DNA of 64,000 nt from Aselliscus stoliczkanus (taxonomy: Eukaryota > Chordata > Mammalia > Chiroptera > Hipposideridae), in assembly GCA_033961575.1 (NCBI GenBank), contig CM066740.1, positions 63,123,213 through 63,187,212 on the forward strand, read 5' to 3'. The first letter of the stretch is position 1. Each line of letters starts with the position of its first letter. Below, piece after piece: positions 31,406-43,214 of this stretch. Both the position numbers and the translations under genes were made by a program. The notes under the pieces are model-generated. The model was not told the origin of the DNA, ran no database searches, and saw only the letters and a program-made list of their open reading frames with translations.

Positions 31406-33185
31406 TTTCAGGAAAACAAGCTAAGAGGAAAATTATTCATGTGTGTTAATTATTATGTGGGTAAGTTTTCTTTTCCAAAAATAATAGCATTCAAGAATAT
31501 TATTAAGATTTAGTTATATTCTTCTTTCATTTTTACAATTCCCAAAGATTTTTCAATAGTACGTATTCTGATGTAGGTCACATATTATTAAAAAGTCAAC
31601 TTGAAAATGGCATTATTGATTTTTTTTATCATGTCAAAAGATAATGTTTTCTGCAAGTTTTTGCAAGGTGAATTAAATCTATAATCTAATTTTAAAACAT
31701 GTATAGGAAACAATTTCAGAGAAGTGAAACATTTCATTAAATGATACTGTGCCTTAATAGAAAGATAGTAGAGAAATGCCTCAATGGATGGAAATATTTG
31801 GGTAAGATGCTGTTTTGTTTAATTACTTTAAAAATTTTTAATTTAAAATTAAATGTTTTATTTTCAATTTCTACTGAAAATCTTTAAAAAATGAATTCAC
31901 ATCTTTACTGTCATGGGAAGTACAAAAGCATATTAATCTTTCTTTGGTCACTGTGAATTTCCAGTGCCTGATATTGATCTTTCTGAATGTCAGTAATCAC
32001 TGTATAGTCAGAGATTGGGATGAATGTATGTTACTTCAATACATAACCGGGATATTTATTATTTGAACAAATCCTTGATTTAAACTTCTTTTCTCAAGAT
32101 GTGCTTCTCTTTTTCTTTTCCTCAAAATAGAGTTCTAGCAATGGTTTGGGATTGGAAATGTTTAATTAGGGGCTGTAAATCATTAGATGTTTGTTAAAAT
32201 AAGATTTTACTGTATCCTTGATGGGGTTTTGGTGAGTGCAGGAGGTAGACTGCTGAGACTTCCTCCATCAGCGGGCGGTGATTCACTCAACAAGGGGTAG
32301 CTCACTGTTGGGGAATGGATAGGAGGAAGTATTCTGGATGTAGAGATGGGCCTTGAATGAGGGTAGTATATTTAGCATCCAAGCACTACAACCCCTGGCT
32401 TGATTTTGGTAATTAACGTTCATATATGATGGGACTGCTACAACCAGAAAATCTAATCAGATGGACAATGGTGTATTAGTTCTGGAAGACTTTTTTTTAT
32501 CATGGTATTTGTGAGTGGAGGGTTTAATCTGGGAAGGAAAACTAGAGGATATTAGGACCCATAAGTACTAACTGCATTTAGAATAGGGCCCAAATGCTAA
32601 AGGGGGTCTAGGCCACTCAGTAGCATTACCAGATGTAAACTATACAGTAGAAAATGAATTCAGAGACTTCTTATCAACATGAAGAAAGGAGATGATGGTG
32701 AAAGTCTCTTCCTCCTGCTCCTAGTTGTAGGAATACTTTAAAATATGTACATTTTAAAAAGTAAGTAACCTAGCTAGGGAGAAAGGAAGTAAAAATCCCT
32801 GGTACCACAAAGGAGGAAGCAATACAAAGTCAGGTTTCCAAAGAGAAGATGAAGGCATGGGGGCTCACAGGGATTTCCCAGGCAGACTGAGAGTTGAGAG
32901 TGGGGACTAGAGTTCAGCTCAGAGACAGGAGATGAGGCCCCGGATTTGTCTGAGACAAGCATTGGGACAGGTCCCTCTGTTGGGAAGCCTTGAAGGGGTG
33001 CCCATGGATGAAATGGGGCAACAGAAACTCGGGGGGGGGGCAGGGGTGGGAGGGGAGGGCCTGGAGAGGGTTGGGTAAAGAGATCTGCAAGGAACTGGAA
33101 ACTTAAGTTGGCACAAACAGGTGTGTGTCTGGAATTTACACCACTCTTGAGGTACAGGAACCCCAAATTGAGAAATTAACACCAA
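31406..33185. other. No gene seen
   Basis: This is AT-rich on the left. A purine-rich part at 32860-33180 contains a G10 run (33031-33040) and may be the start of the old L1 fossil that continues after the SINE. No exons are recognised. Confidence 0.45.
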
Positions 33186-33204
33186 TGTTGGCACTAGAAT
33201 TCTT

Positions 33205-33633
33205 TTTAAAAAAATTTTTATTGGGGAATTGGGGGAAGGGAGCAGTGTTGGATAATCAGGGAAGGGGAACAGACAAGTTGCTGTCCTTTTGTTCTTCAGT
33301 CTAATTGTGGAGGATGTCGCTTCACTGACCCATGTTGGTATTATCATTGTGCTCTTCCCTGGTGAGGCAGTCGCTCGCCGGCCATTGGACGACTGCTCAC
33401 AGCAACACACGAGAGCTCACGAAAGCTCTTGCTCACTGCCTGCCAGCCCACTGCACCCTATGCTGTCTTGGGTGACTCAAGGCAGTCCAGCTCCAGGTCG
33501 AGCTGTTGTTCACCATCTTAGCTGTAGAGGGCACAGTGTCAGTGGCCCTCATGTGGGATCCAAACTGGCAGCCCTGCTGCTCAGAGCTGGCGTCCCAAGC
33601 CAACTCCTAACCAAAATGCCACTTGGCCAGCTG
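33205..33633 (-). mobile_element. tRNA-derived SINE, long form (Rhin-1-like)
   Basis: It is about 429 bp in the antisense orientation. The target duplication GGCACTAGAATTCTT is perfect over 15 bp (33190-33204 and 33634-33648). The body carries a short local insertion near 33241-33263 relative to the other long copies. Confidence 0.88.
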
Positions 33634-33699
33634 GGCACTAGAATTCTTGAAACTCTAAGGCCCCTGGAAGAAATAGGAGTGAAACAACTCTGAAAGGAT

Positions 33700-34362
33700 C
33701 ATGCCGCAAAACAGAGCAGATGGGAATTAAAAAAAAAAAATCCGAAAACTCCATGAGGGAGGGAAAACAGCTGCAATAACCAGGCGAATTTGCACTCCAA
33801 AAACTGGAGATTATAGAACAATCTGAAACATAATAGGCACATTACAAAAGCTTAAAGAGATAAAAAGAGTAAAAACTATAATAAAAATAAACAAAGTAAT
33901 GTTGAAGCAAGGAAAGCATGGTTATAAAGCACATATAGTAAGTGAAATGAAAACTCAACAAACATTAAATAACAAATTAGGCCCAACTAACGAAAGGATT
34001 AGTGAATTGGGAGCTAGCCTGAAAAAAAAAAAAACAACAATCAGAATATAGCACAGAAAAATAAATGTGTTAAAATGATGAAGAGAGATGGAGGATGGAA
34101 AAGAAGCCCCAGTAAAGTTCTAGAAGCATAAAAATAAGAAATGGTTATATGGTTGCAAATTTTCTAGACCTGAAGCAAAACAGGAGTCCTACGTTGAACA
34201 GAATATGTTAACTAACATCCAGTGAGATAAATCCAAATCTAGGTGCCTCGAAAACTGAACAGAAAATCTTAAAAGCAATCAGAGGGAAATGAAAGAAAAC
34301 CTAAAAGAAGTGATAATTAAACTGAAAGAAATTTTCTCACTGAAAAACTAGATGTCAGGAAA
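33700..34362 (+). repeat. Old L1/HAL1-like fossil
   Basis: The A-rich sense strand has the style of the 5' half of old L1 ORF1: AAACTGGAGATTATAGAACAATCTG, GGAAAGCATGG, and GAAAGAAATTTTCTCACTGAAAA with adjoining bases. Stop codons are frequent and no reading frame survives. The exact subfamily is not determined. Confidence 0.5.
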
Positions 34363-34374
34363 CAATAAAATGCT

Positions 34375-34504
34375 GTTTTACTTTTTTTTTTAATTTTATT
34401 GTTTTTTTGAGGGCAGTGTCACTGGCCCTCATATGTGGGACCGAACTGGGGCTGCTGGCTTCCCAAGCCAGCGCTTAACCACCGCGCCACTCGGCCGGCC
34501 GGCC
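34375..34504 (-). mobile_element. tRNA-derived SINE, short form (Rhin-1-like)
   Basis: This copy is close to the apparent consensus, with ACCGCGCCACTCGGCCGGCC at the right and an extra GGCC. The target duplication CAATAAAATGCT lies at 34363-34374 and 34505-34516. Confidence 0.87.
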
Positions 34505-34519
34505 CAATAAAATGCTTTT

Positions 34520-35290
34520 TTAAATGAAGTGCACTCCACTCCTTGATTCTGGGCTCAGCCATGTGACTTGCTGTAGCCAATAGTACGAAGTGAAAATGAC
34601 AGTGTGTCCATTTCAATCCCAGGCTTCAATTGTTTCTTCTGTGTTGGTGCCATTGCCATGGGAAGAGCCTGCCTGGGCCACCTCAGTGGTTGCAGGAGGG
34701 GTGTGAGAGACCTAAAGTGCATAGCAATCTCAAATTGAGCATGAAGGAGGTGAGCTGACCCACAGATCCAAGAAAACAAATCATTGTTTTTCATGTTCTT
34801 GAGTTCTGGGATGGATTATTATGTTATTTTCCTATTACTGAACACAAATTTAGTGGCTTAAAACAGCACTAATTTATTTTCTTATCATTCTGGAGGTCCA
34901 AAATGCGTCTGATAGGGCTCAAATCAGAGGGCTGTTTTTACTGGATGTTCTAAAGAAGAATTCCTTTCCTTGACTTTCTAGCTTCTGGGGGCCTCCCACA
35001 TTCCTTGTTTCATGAAGCTTCCCTTGTATCATGCCAATCTTTACTTGTGTTGTCACATCTCCTGCTTCCGTGTCAAATCTCTTTCTACTTTCCTCTTAGA
35101 AAGATTACATGTGATCACATTTAGAGCCTATCTGGATAATCCAGAATAATCTCACTGTCTCCAGAACCTTAATTTACTTACATCTATTGTACAATGTCCC
35201 TTTGGCTGTATGAGGTAACATTCACAGGTTCTGGGAATTAGGATGTGGTCATCTGGGGAGGGAACATTGTGATGCAGACCACATTACAAT
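34520..35290. repeat. Old LTR/MaLR-like repeats
   Basis: The left part (34520-34830) has AGCCATGTGACTTGC and GCCATTGCCATGGGAAGAGC, shared in style with 44870-45290. The right part (34830-35290) has ACACAAATTTAGTGGCTTAA, TTCTGGAGGTCC, CCTTTGGC and GGAATTAGGATGTGGTCATC. Both are common old mammalian repeats; I do not name the subfamilies. Confidence 0.5.
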
Positions 35291-35336
35291 GTAGGGTTTT
35301 ACTTTTATTTATTGTTTTAACCAAGGGACATTTTTT

Positions 35337-35455
35337 CACTATTTTTTTGTTTGTTTGTTTGAGGGCAGTGTCACTGGCCCTCATATGTGGGACCCGAACC
35401 GGGGCCCTTGCTTCCCATGACTAGCGCTTAACCACCGCGCCACTTGGCCGGCTCT
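35337..35455 (-). mobile_element. tRNA-derived SINE, short form (Rhin-1-like)
   Basis: It carries a TTTG-repeat poly-T end and GAGGGCAGTGTCACTGGCCC, and ends CCACTTGGCCGGCTCT. The target duplication AGGGACATTTTTT lies at 35324-35336 and 35456-35468. Confidence 0.87.
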
Positions 35456-35529
35456 AGGGACATTTTTTAGAGAATTAAAGACTAAGAGATTTACTAGGCA
35501 GAGGTCAATACTGAAAAAAACCTCTAAAG

Positions 35530-35690
35530 GGTGTAGTTAGTAGGCAGCACTAATATAGTGATTAAGCACATGGATAGTTTTACGCAGACTGCCTTGGTTC
35601 AAGTATAACTTCTGCCATTTTTTATCTGTATAATCTTGAGCAAGTTACCTCTCTATGACCAAGTGCTTCATCTGAGTCTGGGATCTCCTT
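35530..35690 (+). repeat. MIR SINE fossil
   Basis: The sense MIR text is GCACTAATATAGTGATTAAG, then TTGGTTCAAGTATAACTTCTGCC, then TTGAGCAAGTTACCTCTCTATG. Confidence 0.78.
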
Positions 35691-35699
35691 TCTTATAAG

Positions 35700-38265
35700 A
35701 TTTCCACTTGACTCTTGACTCTCAGCTCTCTTAAGGTAGAGGCAGTGTCAACCATCATGGACCCCCAGCAATGTACCCAGACTCAGGGCCATCTTTCCAT
35801 TAGAGGCTAACAAATATATTTGTGACAAGAGTTCTTTGTTTCTGAATCAAAAATCCCCAAGTGATTTCTGTGTAACTTGAGTCCTTCAAGATGTTCTGTG
35901 AAAAAGAGGTTTTATAGTCAAACATTTTAGGAAATGCTATATGCCATATTCCCTTCTTGAGGATTTATAGGGCAATTAACAGGTGGAAATTACTAAATGA
36001 ATTATAGGAAAGATATAAAGAAACTTTGCATCTCCCCAAATTATTTGACACCAAAATGAATTTTTTTTGGGAGGAGGGTTCTTTAGTGTTTTGTGGAATT
36101 CATTTTGGTCCTCTGTATTTATATTATTATTTTCCTAACTCTTTTGAAATATTTCTAAAAGGTTTATTTTAAAAAATTAAATTATATCTTCATTCCAGTA
36201 TTTGTTTGAACTCCAAATTGTTCTTAAAATATTAACCAGAGGTTTAGCACAGTCATTTTGTTTGACTTTGTAAGAAGAATTAATACCATGAGATTTTCTG
36301 CGAGTTATTTTAGCTCTTCAAAATAATGTTAAGGCAGAGCATTTATGATAGGCACATAGACCATTATACTTTTTGTAATTAGATTTTATGGTGCCTCCTT
36401 TAAATGTCTAGTATAATGCTCAATCTTCCGTCTTTTGAACAAATATATCAATAGCTTTAAATCAAACTACCATGCTAAAATATATTACTGTGTTATGATG
36501 ATTTGCAGCTATCCACATAATTGCATCCTATAAAACAAACCAGGAGGTATAAGTTTACAAACATAACATTTGAGGTGGTGGTAAGATTAGAGCTAAATAA
36601 CATGTGTAGTTTAAATTCTCAATATAAAATCACGAAGGACTGTAATTTTAATATATTGCTGACAAGGGGCATTTGAAGACTCCCAATAAATATTTTCAGT
36701 ATTACAGGACATAATACAGCTTCAGTTTTATATATAATGTTCACACACACACACATGCACATATATTTTGCATCTTTTGCTGGAACATGGGAATATTAAA
36801 CTAGTATATTGTCTAAGCTTAAGGAAATAATAAAAACATTTCACTCCATAAAATAATTCTTGACACAAAATGGTTTTTCTGTGGCTGTTTATTATGTGAT
36901 TTAAGTTTCTTTTGTTTGATTAATTTAACCCTTTCTTCTCAGAAATTACAACAGAATTAATTAAATATGGTATATGAAAAAAATTTCCATTTGATGAAAT
37001 GTATTCTTATTCATTTTTTTTCATTTTCACAATTACATATTTTCAGTAAGTCTCTCAAGTTTCTCAAGTTAGTGAAAATTTCTCTTGTATGTATGTGACC
37101 TTGAGTTGGGTGACCTTGGAAAAATAAACATTTTAGTATCTGTTTCCTTGTACATAAAACAGGGATGCTAATAGAATTATGATAATTAAAAGTTAATGTA
37201 ACATATATAGTGTTTAGAATACATGAAAATGTATGCCACAAAGGAGTATACCATTTGTGTTAGCTATTATTATCTTGAGTGTATACTGGAGAGACAAAAT
37301 AATTAGCAATATACCATTTTTACACCAGACTCTACAATCACAGTTCAGCATCATCAGATCTATTAGCTTAACTTATAAAACCAAGTAGTCTAGGTTAGAT
37401 CTTATTCATAGTTGCTTATTTGTGTTTTTATTCTAATTGGAAAATTTGTGTAAAGAAATTGGCTAAGTGTTAAGTTTGAAGGGGAGGAGAAGGCTATTGA
37501 TGGGTAGGACACACAGATGCTGAAAATCCTCCTGTTCTTTGCTCTGCTTTAAAGTCTGTACATTAGTTTTTATAATAGTATCAGGAGTACAAGAACCCAC
37601 TAGCTTAACCCCCAAATTTCCCTCATCTATTTCCTTTTATGTTTTAGCCTTGTTTCCATACCTCCTTAACAGCCATTCTGTGATTCTTCTTTCCTCCCAA
37701 CTGGCAGATAGACCAGTATGTCTACCCAACCAGTGTTGGGCTGTAGATAGGAGTGGTGATTTGAGAGAGGGCTGTATAAATGGCATGTTCTGGCTGAGAG
37801 TGGAGCCCGAAGAAAACGGTTGCCTCCTTTTCATCCTCCCATTTAAATCTCTTAACTATTCAAAATGTTACTTCATATATTTTAGAGTCATAAGTGTATA
37901 TAATTTTGTTTATATTTTCAAGGCCATACTCTTAGAAGAAAAGGCAGAGAAGTTATACAGAAACTTTGTTCACTAAACTTTAAAAGAAAATAACAAGTGG
38001 TACTATTGCTCAAAAAAGTAGAGCAATGAGAAGAAATAGTGATGGCTATTTTCAAAAAGTTTAGAAAAGCTGGATTAAGAAATGACTTGCAATGTGCGAA
38101 ATATAAAAGAACCATAAAAATTTCTTACATATATTAGGGAACATGTTCCTTAACTAAATGGAAAAAGACAAGAAAAACTACAAGTAGATTCCTACAATAA
38201 TATGTTTGGATATACCATGCATCAAATTGTACCTCTATAATCATAAATACATACTAAAATATGAA
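35700..38265. other. No gene seen
   Basis: This is a long AT-rich stretch. A short CA run occurs at 36741-36754. The 145-codon ORF at 37539-37976 has no recognisable motif and low-complexity hydrophobic composition, so I do not call it a gene. Confidence 0.5.
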
Positions 38266-38269
38266 ACTA

Positions 38270-38755
38270 CAGTAAGTCCCCAATTTATGAATGAGTTCTG
38301 TCTGGGAGAATGTTTTTAAGTCGGATTCGTTCGTAAGTCCGACAAAGTGAGTCTTATACACCTTTGACACAAATACAATATACAATGTAAAGCCAACTGT
38401 TGAACATTTCATGTTATAAGAATGAGCAATGTCTACCATCTTTTCGTGTCTGTCCAATCTCTCAATTATTTTCACTTTTGTTTCCATGGTTATTGCTTTG
38501 CATTTCCTAGCAGTCCCTCCACATCCCCACTGCCTTTCCTCTTGCTTCCGGACATCCTGGGCTCTGATTAAGCACTGGACTACTGTCCACTATCGCACTG
38601 CACAGTAAGCACACAGCAGCACCATTGTGACAATATCCGGCAGACATGTGAGCTGCTTCCGCGATTTGTTCACATCTACGAATGTTCATAATGCAAGGTC
38701 TGTTTGTATCTGTGAAAGTTCGCAACTCAAATGTTCATAAGTTGGGGACTTACTG
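38270..38755. mobile_element. Tigger/pogo-like DNA transposon, non-autonomous
   Basis: Terminal inverted repeats CAGTAAGTCCCCAATTTATG (left) and CAGTAAGTCCCCAACTTATG (reverse complement of the right) are flanked by TA at 38268-38269 and 38756-38757. At 486 bp it is far shorter than the 2-3 kb of autonomous Tiggers. It retains a minus-strand piece of the transposase. Confidence 0.85.
38395..38487 (-). pseudogene. Tigger-type transposase N-terminal remnant
   Basis: On the minus strand, the 31-residue start METKVKIIERLDRHEKMVD, followed by IAHSYNMKCSTV, resembles the CENP-B/pogo helix-turn-helix region of Tigger transposases (KxxIIxRLExGEKxVDIAxxYNM type). Homology stops at about residue 31, so the DNA-binding part is truncated and the catalytic DDE domain is absent. 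Confidence 0.7.
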
Positions 38756-38759
38756 TATA

Positions 38760-40030
38760 TTATCTTCAGGCCACTGTTCAAGACACAAGAAGAGTGTAGG
38801 GCAGAGCTTGGGAAGAGAGGTAAAATGGGCAAAAGATAAAATGTTTAATCCTTATCCTCTCTTTCCAACTTCTATTCTAAAACTATTGAGACAAGAGTAG
38901 GGCAGGAAGTATACATATTAGAAGTGGAAAATCAAGATACAATTTGAAGGACCTGGCCATAGACTACTAAATAAAATATATTAAAATATTTAGGCTGTTT
39001 AGCATTCTAATTAATAAACTAAGTAATTATAGTGATATGAGTTACCAGTTTCGAGGACAGAGGATAGAGAGGTTACTGTATGCATGTTCACACATACACA
39101 AACACACAATATTAGAGACATATTTTGCAGATAAGTGGGGAAATATAAATTAGCAAGTGTGAGTCATAGAGAAATACACATGACAGTGATTTTAAATGTT
39201 ATACTGTCAGCACAAGCAACACTGACCTAGATTCTTGTTTTATTCCTATAACCACGCAGCTGACATGAGTACAAAGTCCCATTCAAGGTCATTGGAAACT
39301 TTGAACTTGGATTGGCTCCAGGAGGACATTGGATAACACAATAATTGTTCCCCTGAGTGCCAGAAGTTTAGTAAGATTCAAAACTGGTAATATTTTTTAT
39401 AGAAACTTAGCTTACTGTTTCCTACCGTTGAGCAATTCCAAAATTTATTTTTTATAAACAGTGACAACAGAAAAGACATGATACAGAGGCCATAAGTTTG
39501 TTCTTTAAAACCCTTGAGAAGCTAATTTCCATGCCCAAGATAATGTTTCAAAGAGATTTCTTTTCAATGTGTTTTCTTAGGAGGGCAAGATTTCAAAGAG
39601 GAAAATTAGCAAAGCAAGGTAACCGTGATACTGCCATCTGGAGTTTTCAATTAGCATATCTGTCTAATACTTTGAGAAAATTACTCACAAATACTTGCAG
39701 AGTTGTGAAATAATCTTGTGGCACTTTCTGTTTTTACATTAAGGACATCAGGGCATGTAAAATAACACAAAGAAGTTTGTGAGGTCCAGCTAAAGGGAGC
39801 TGGAGTGTCCTGGCTTTACTATCAAGCTTAGTTTTTCCATGTTGCTTGTATGTAAAACATCATTTAGAAATGGTAGGGAACATGATTGCCTCACAATTCT
39901 TGTAATTCAATGACTAAAGGATGATTACACATAAACAACTGTGTAAAAATTAACATATTAGATCAAGAGATGATTTCAAATATAGTATTATTGGATATCA
40001 ATTAAAAAATATTAAACCTGTTGACATGAG
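38760..40030. other. No gene seen
   Basis: This is AT-rich unique DNA. There are no recognisable exons, and the ORFs are under 75 codons. Confidence 0.5.
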
Positions 40031-40039
40031 CAAAATGAA

Positions 40040-40215
40040 AAACCTTAGAAGCACAGATTGTGGAACTGGAGAAGGGCCTTAGAGATCATTTCCAAATCAC
40101 CTCATTTCACAGAAGTGAAATCTGAGGACCAGGGAAATGAAGTGACTTTCCTGGGGTCACATGGAAAGTCACAGCAGAACTGTGATGGCACTCAGGTCTC
40201 CTACATACCCCCCTG
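40040..40215 (-). repeat. MIR-like fossil
   Basis: GGAGAAGGGCCTTAGAGATCA, shortened here by its first bases, is followed by CACCTCATTTCACAGAAGTG, CTGAGGACCAGGGAAATGAA and GGGGTCACATGG. This is the antisense MIR/MIR3 layout. Confidence 0.6.
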
Positions 40216-40401
40216 GCTACGCTCATTCAGGGGAGTGTTTCAGGGAGTGTTTACAGCACTTAGTCACAGTTTATCTTTCGGTTAATGCCATACTATTCCA
40301 ACATTTGTGGCAGTGAAAATAGCCCAGAGTGACATAATTTGCTCCAGGTCAGATATTTTTTAAAAAGGCAAAGCGTTCAATAGTATTCTTCTGTGTAGTC
40401 T

Positions 40402-40432
40402 TTGTGTGTGTAGGGTGTGTGTGTGTGTGTGA
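40402..40432. repeat. (TG)n microsatellite
   Basis: It has two TG runs separated by TAGGG. The longer run has about 8-9 units. Confidence 0.9.
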
Positions 40433-40434
40433 AC

Positions 40435-41515
40435 AATCCCTCATCCACTATTCCTAAATCCAAACGCTCTGAAAACTAAAAGTTTTTTTTTCATATTTGT
40501 AACAAATTCTATTGATGGCAAAACCTGATGTTAAATGATGAGAGGCTATTTATAGACTTCATATATACCGAGTATGACCCCTGAGGCATTTCAAATATTT
40601 CAGACATAGTCATATGTTTGTCCCAGACTCTGGAGATGATACATAACACAAGATCCATATAATTTATTACATTTTCACATCCTGAAAAATTCTGAATTTT
40701 GGCCCCAGTGGGTTTGAAAAGTGATTGTGGATCTTTAATTTGTCCATAATGTAATTTCAATACATTAATTTAGACAGTTTGGCTTACTGCTAGGCAACTC
40801 AGAAAACCCTTTACAGATACTATTCCTGTTGTTCAAAGTATATGAACCAAAGATAATTAAATGAGAGGTGCTACCTATGTGGGAGTAACTACATAAAAAT
40901 AAGAAGCTTAGTTTCAGCCCTCTTATTTGTGGTCAGGAAGCCCAGGATAAATCCAATCTTCAGCTGAGGCAACTGCCTCATCCCAAGTTTCTGCTAAAAA
41001 TGTCTGTATCTTTTTCCTTTTCTCCCCTTTTTGGAAACCTCCATTTTATAGCCTTCTTTTATATGTTTCTTTATCCCAAGCTACATCGAATGTTAGCATA
41101 TGTATGGGGAATGAATTAAATGTTTTCTACCCCAAGTCTCACAGTTACTCTGTTCTATCATGCACTTGGTGGTGAACTTGAAGACAAATCAGTCACTAAT
41201 GTTTACAGTTTAGCATGGGCTTAGAAAGTGCTGAGCAGGTTAGAGTTTATAGGGGTTTGACCACACCTGACATGATATATGTTTTCTTTATGTTATAACC
41301 TTTATATTTAACCAAGTTCTAGATAAACTCAGTGTCCTGCTAATCTCTGCTTATCCTGAACAACACCAAGTGCAAAGCCCACGGCACTTGATTTTATCCC
41401 AGCTGCAGATGGAAAGGAAGGGGCAGTCATTAGGGCAAACTCAGAACAGGCCAGCCCTTTCCTTGTTTGCAGGAAACTTCACCAAGTGAAAATTTTGGCC
41501 TATCATATGCTGTCA
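40435..41515. other. No gene seen
   Basis: This is unique, moderately AT-rich sequence without recognisable exons. Confidence 0.5.
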
Positions 41516-41518
41516 GGA

Positions 41519-41521
41519 TAA

Positions 41522-41550
<29 letters not shown>
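41519..41550. repeat. (CA)n microsatellite
   Basis: It is an uninterrupted CA run of about 15 units, likely polymorphic. Confidence 0.95.
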
Positions 41551-41553
<3 letters not shown>

Positions 41554-41889
41554 AAGCTGACAAGGTCTTAGTTTTTTCTATGTCCCTATTCAGGATCCTA
41601 AAAGTAAATTTTATAGATAAAAGTGAGAGTTTTGGGTGAGCATTATTTCCATGACAATTTCAAATACACTCCTAGAGAAATACATGCAATTTCTAGACAA
41701 TCAAGTTAAATGTAAAATATAGGCCTATTTCAACATATGCAGATGGTAATGGAGAAGGGTATTCCCTCTTTTTGTTAACGGTTCCTGTAATATTGTATTT
41801 ACTTTGGTTGTGTTACTTGAAGAGACATGTGTAACGTAACCCAACACTCTCCCTTCAGCCAGGGTCAAACAGGAACAAAGTAGTAAAAT

Positions 41890-42070
41890 CCAAAGGAGTG
41901 ATACGGGACCAGGAATCAGGTGCCCTCCGCTGCACCAGGGCCTGGCTGTGTAACCTCAGACAAGCCGTCACCCTCTATGGGCCCCAGATTCGTCCTCTGT
42001 GAAGTAAGAGGACTATGCCCTGACCATCTCCAACATGTTATGATTTAAGAGAGATGACCATCAATAGGGT
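41890..42070 (+). repeat. MIR SINE fossil
   Basis: The sense text GGAATCAGGTGCCCTCCGC is followed by GGCTGTGTAACCTCAGACAA, GCCCCAGATTCGTCCTCTGT and GAAGTAAGAGGACTATGCC. Confidence 0.72.
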
Positions 42071-42654
42071 CAAAGTCTGTTTTGGATCTTTACCCGAAGG
42101 AAACCCCTTAATAGTAAATTTCTTTCAACTATGGGTCAACTTTTCTTTGCTTGAGGAGAAATTTTTAAGCTTGGTACTTACTCTGAAATAGCAGCAGAGA
42201 AGGAAGAGGCTTGCTGATGAGCCCATTTTGAGAATTCCCTTCCCTAAGAGCACACATTGTAGTCTTGTGACTAATGAATGACCCAGGGAGAGGGGCATGG
42301 CACAGCGACCCTGCCCTTGAACCACGGGCTGACTGAATCCTGTGTGTCAGTACAAAGAGCCCATGAACATGCCCATACTGAACCTGAGGGCTGGAGAGGA
42401 GCGGGCAGAATGGGCACTGCCTCCTTTGTGGCAGAGCCAGGAATGGGGAGGTGGTACGGGAGGAACCGGGTCCAAGAGGACCTTTTGATGGAACAGAACA
42501 GTGAGCTTTGTTTTAGTAGTGAGAGGAATGACCACCTGCTGATGATCATAAAAGAGAGTAAATCCCTTTCACGAAAAACCCATTTTACAGATTTCATCAG
42601 ATGCAATAGATACCCATTAGGTCATGGGTAAAGATGGACTGTTTGATGTATTTA

Positions 42655-42870
42655 CTTACTATAATAATAGCACTTACTGTTTACAGAATACTATTGCCAA
42701 ACACTGTGGAAAGTGCTTTATATCCATTAGTTCTAATAACCGTTATAACCATATGAAATAGGAACTGTTATTTCCATCTTTCAGAAAGAGACTGAGTTTT
42801 AGGGGACTCAAATAATGCTCATTGTCAGATGGCTAATAAATGGGGGGATCTGAGATTTAAACCTTGATAA
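42655..42870 (-). repeat. MIR SINE fossil
   Basis: The antisense text is TGGAAAGTGCTTTATATCCA, then GGAACTGTTATTTCCATCTT, a diverged GAGACTGAG core and GGCTAATAAATGGGGGGATC. Confidence 0.75.
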
Positions 42871-42884
42871 GTTACTTCTGCGCT

Positions 42885-43137
42885 CCCCCTCCCTCTTTCT
42901 TGTTTTCAGAGTGTTTTAGAGGACAGATGTGCAGTCTATTCCTTTCTCCTCTCTTCTTTTCTCTTTCTCATTTTAATTAATTAATTCATTTCCCCCTCTC
43001 TCTATTTCTCTCTTCCTCTCTTGCCCTCCCTCCCTCCTTCCTTCCCTCTCTCTCTCCCCCCTCTCCCTTCTCTCTCTCCCTCTTTCTGTCCCCCTTTGCC
43101 CCTGTCTCTCTCTCTCTCCCTCTCTCTCTCCCCCTTC

Positions 43138-43198
<61 letters not shown>

Positions 43199-43208
43199 CC
43201 TCTCTTGT
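42885..43208. repeat. Polypyrimidine (CT-rich) tract
   Basis: This is over 300 nt of almost pure pyrimidine on the plus strand, with the purest part at 43015-43204 and about 28 consecutive CT dinucleotides near 43140-43195. All long ORFs here (Ser-Leu or Arg-Glu repeats) are products of the repeat. Confidence 0.92.
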
Positions 43209-43214
43209 TCTCCA

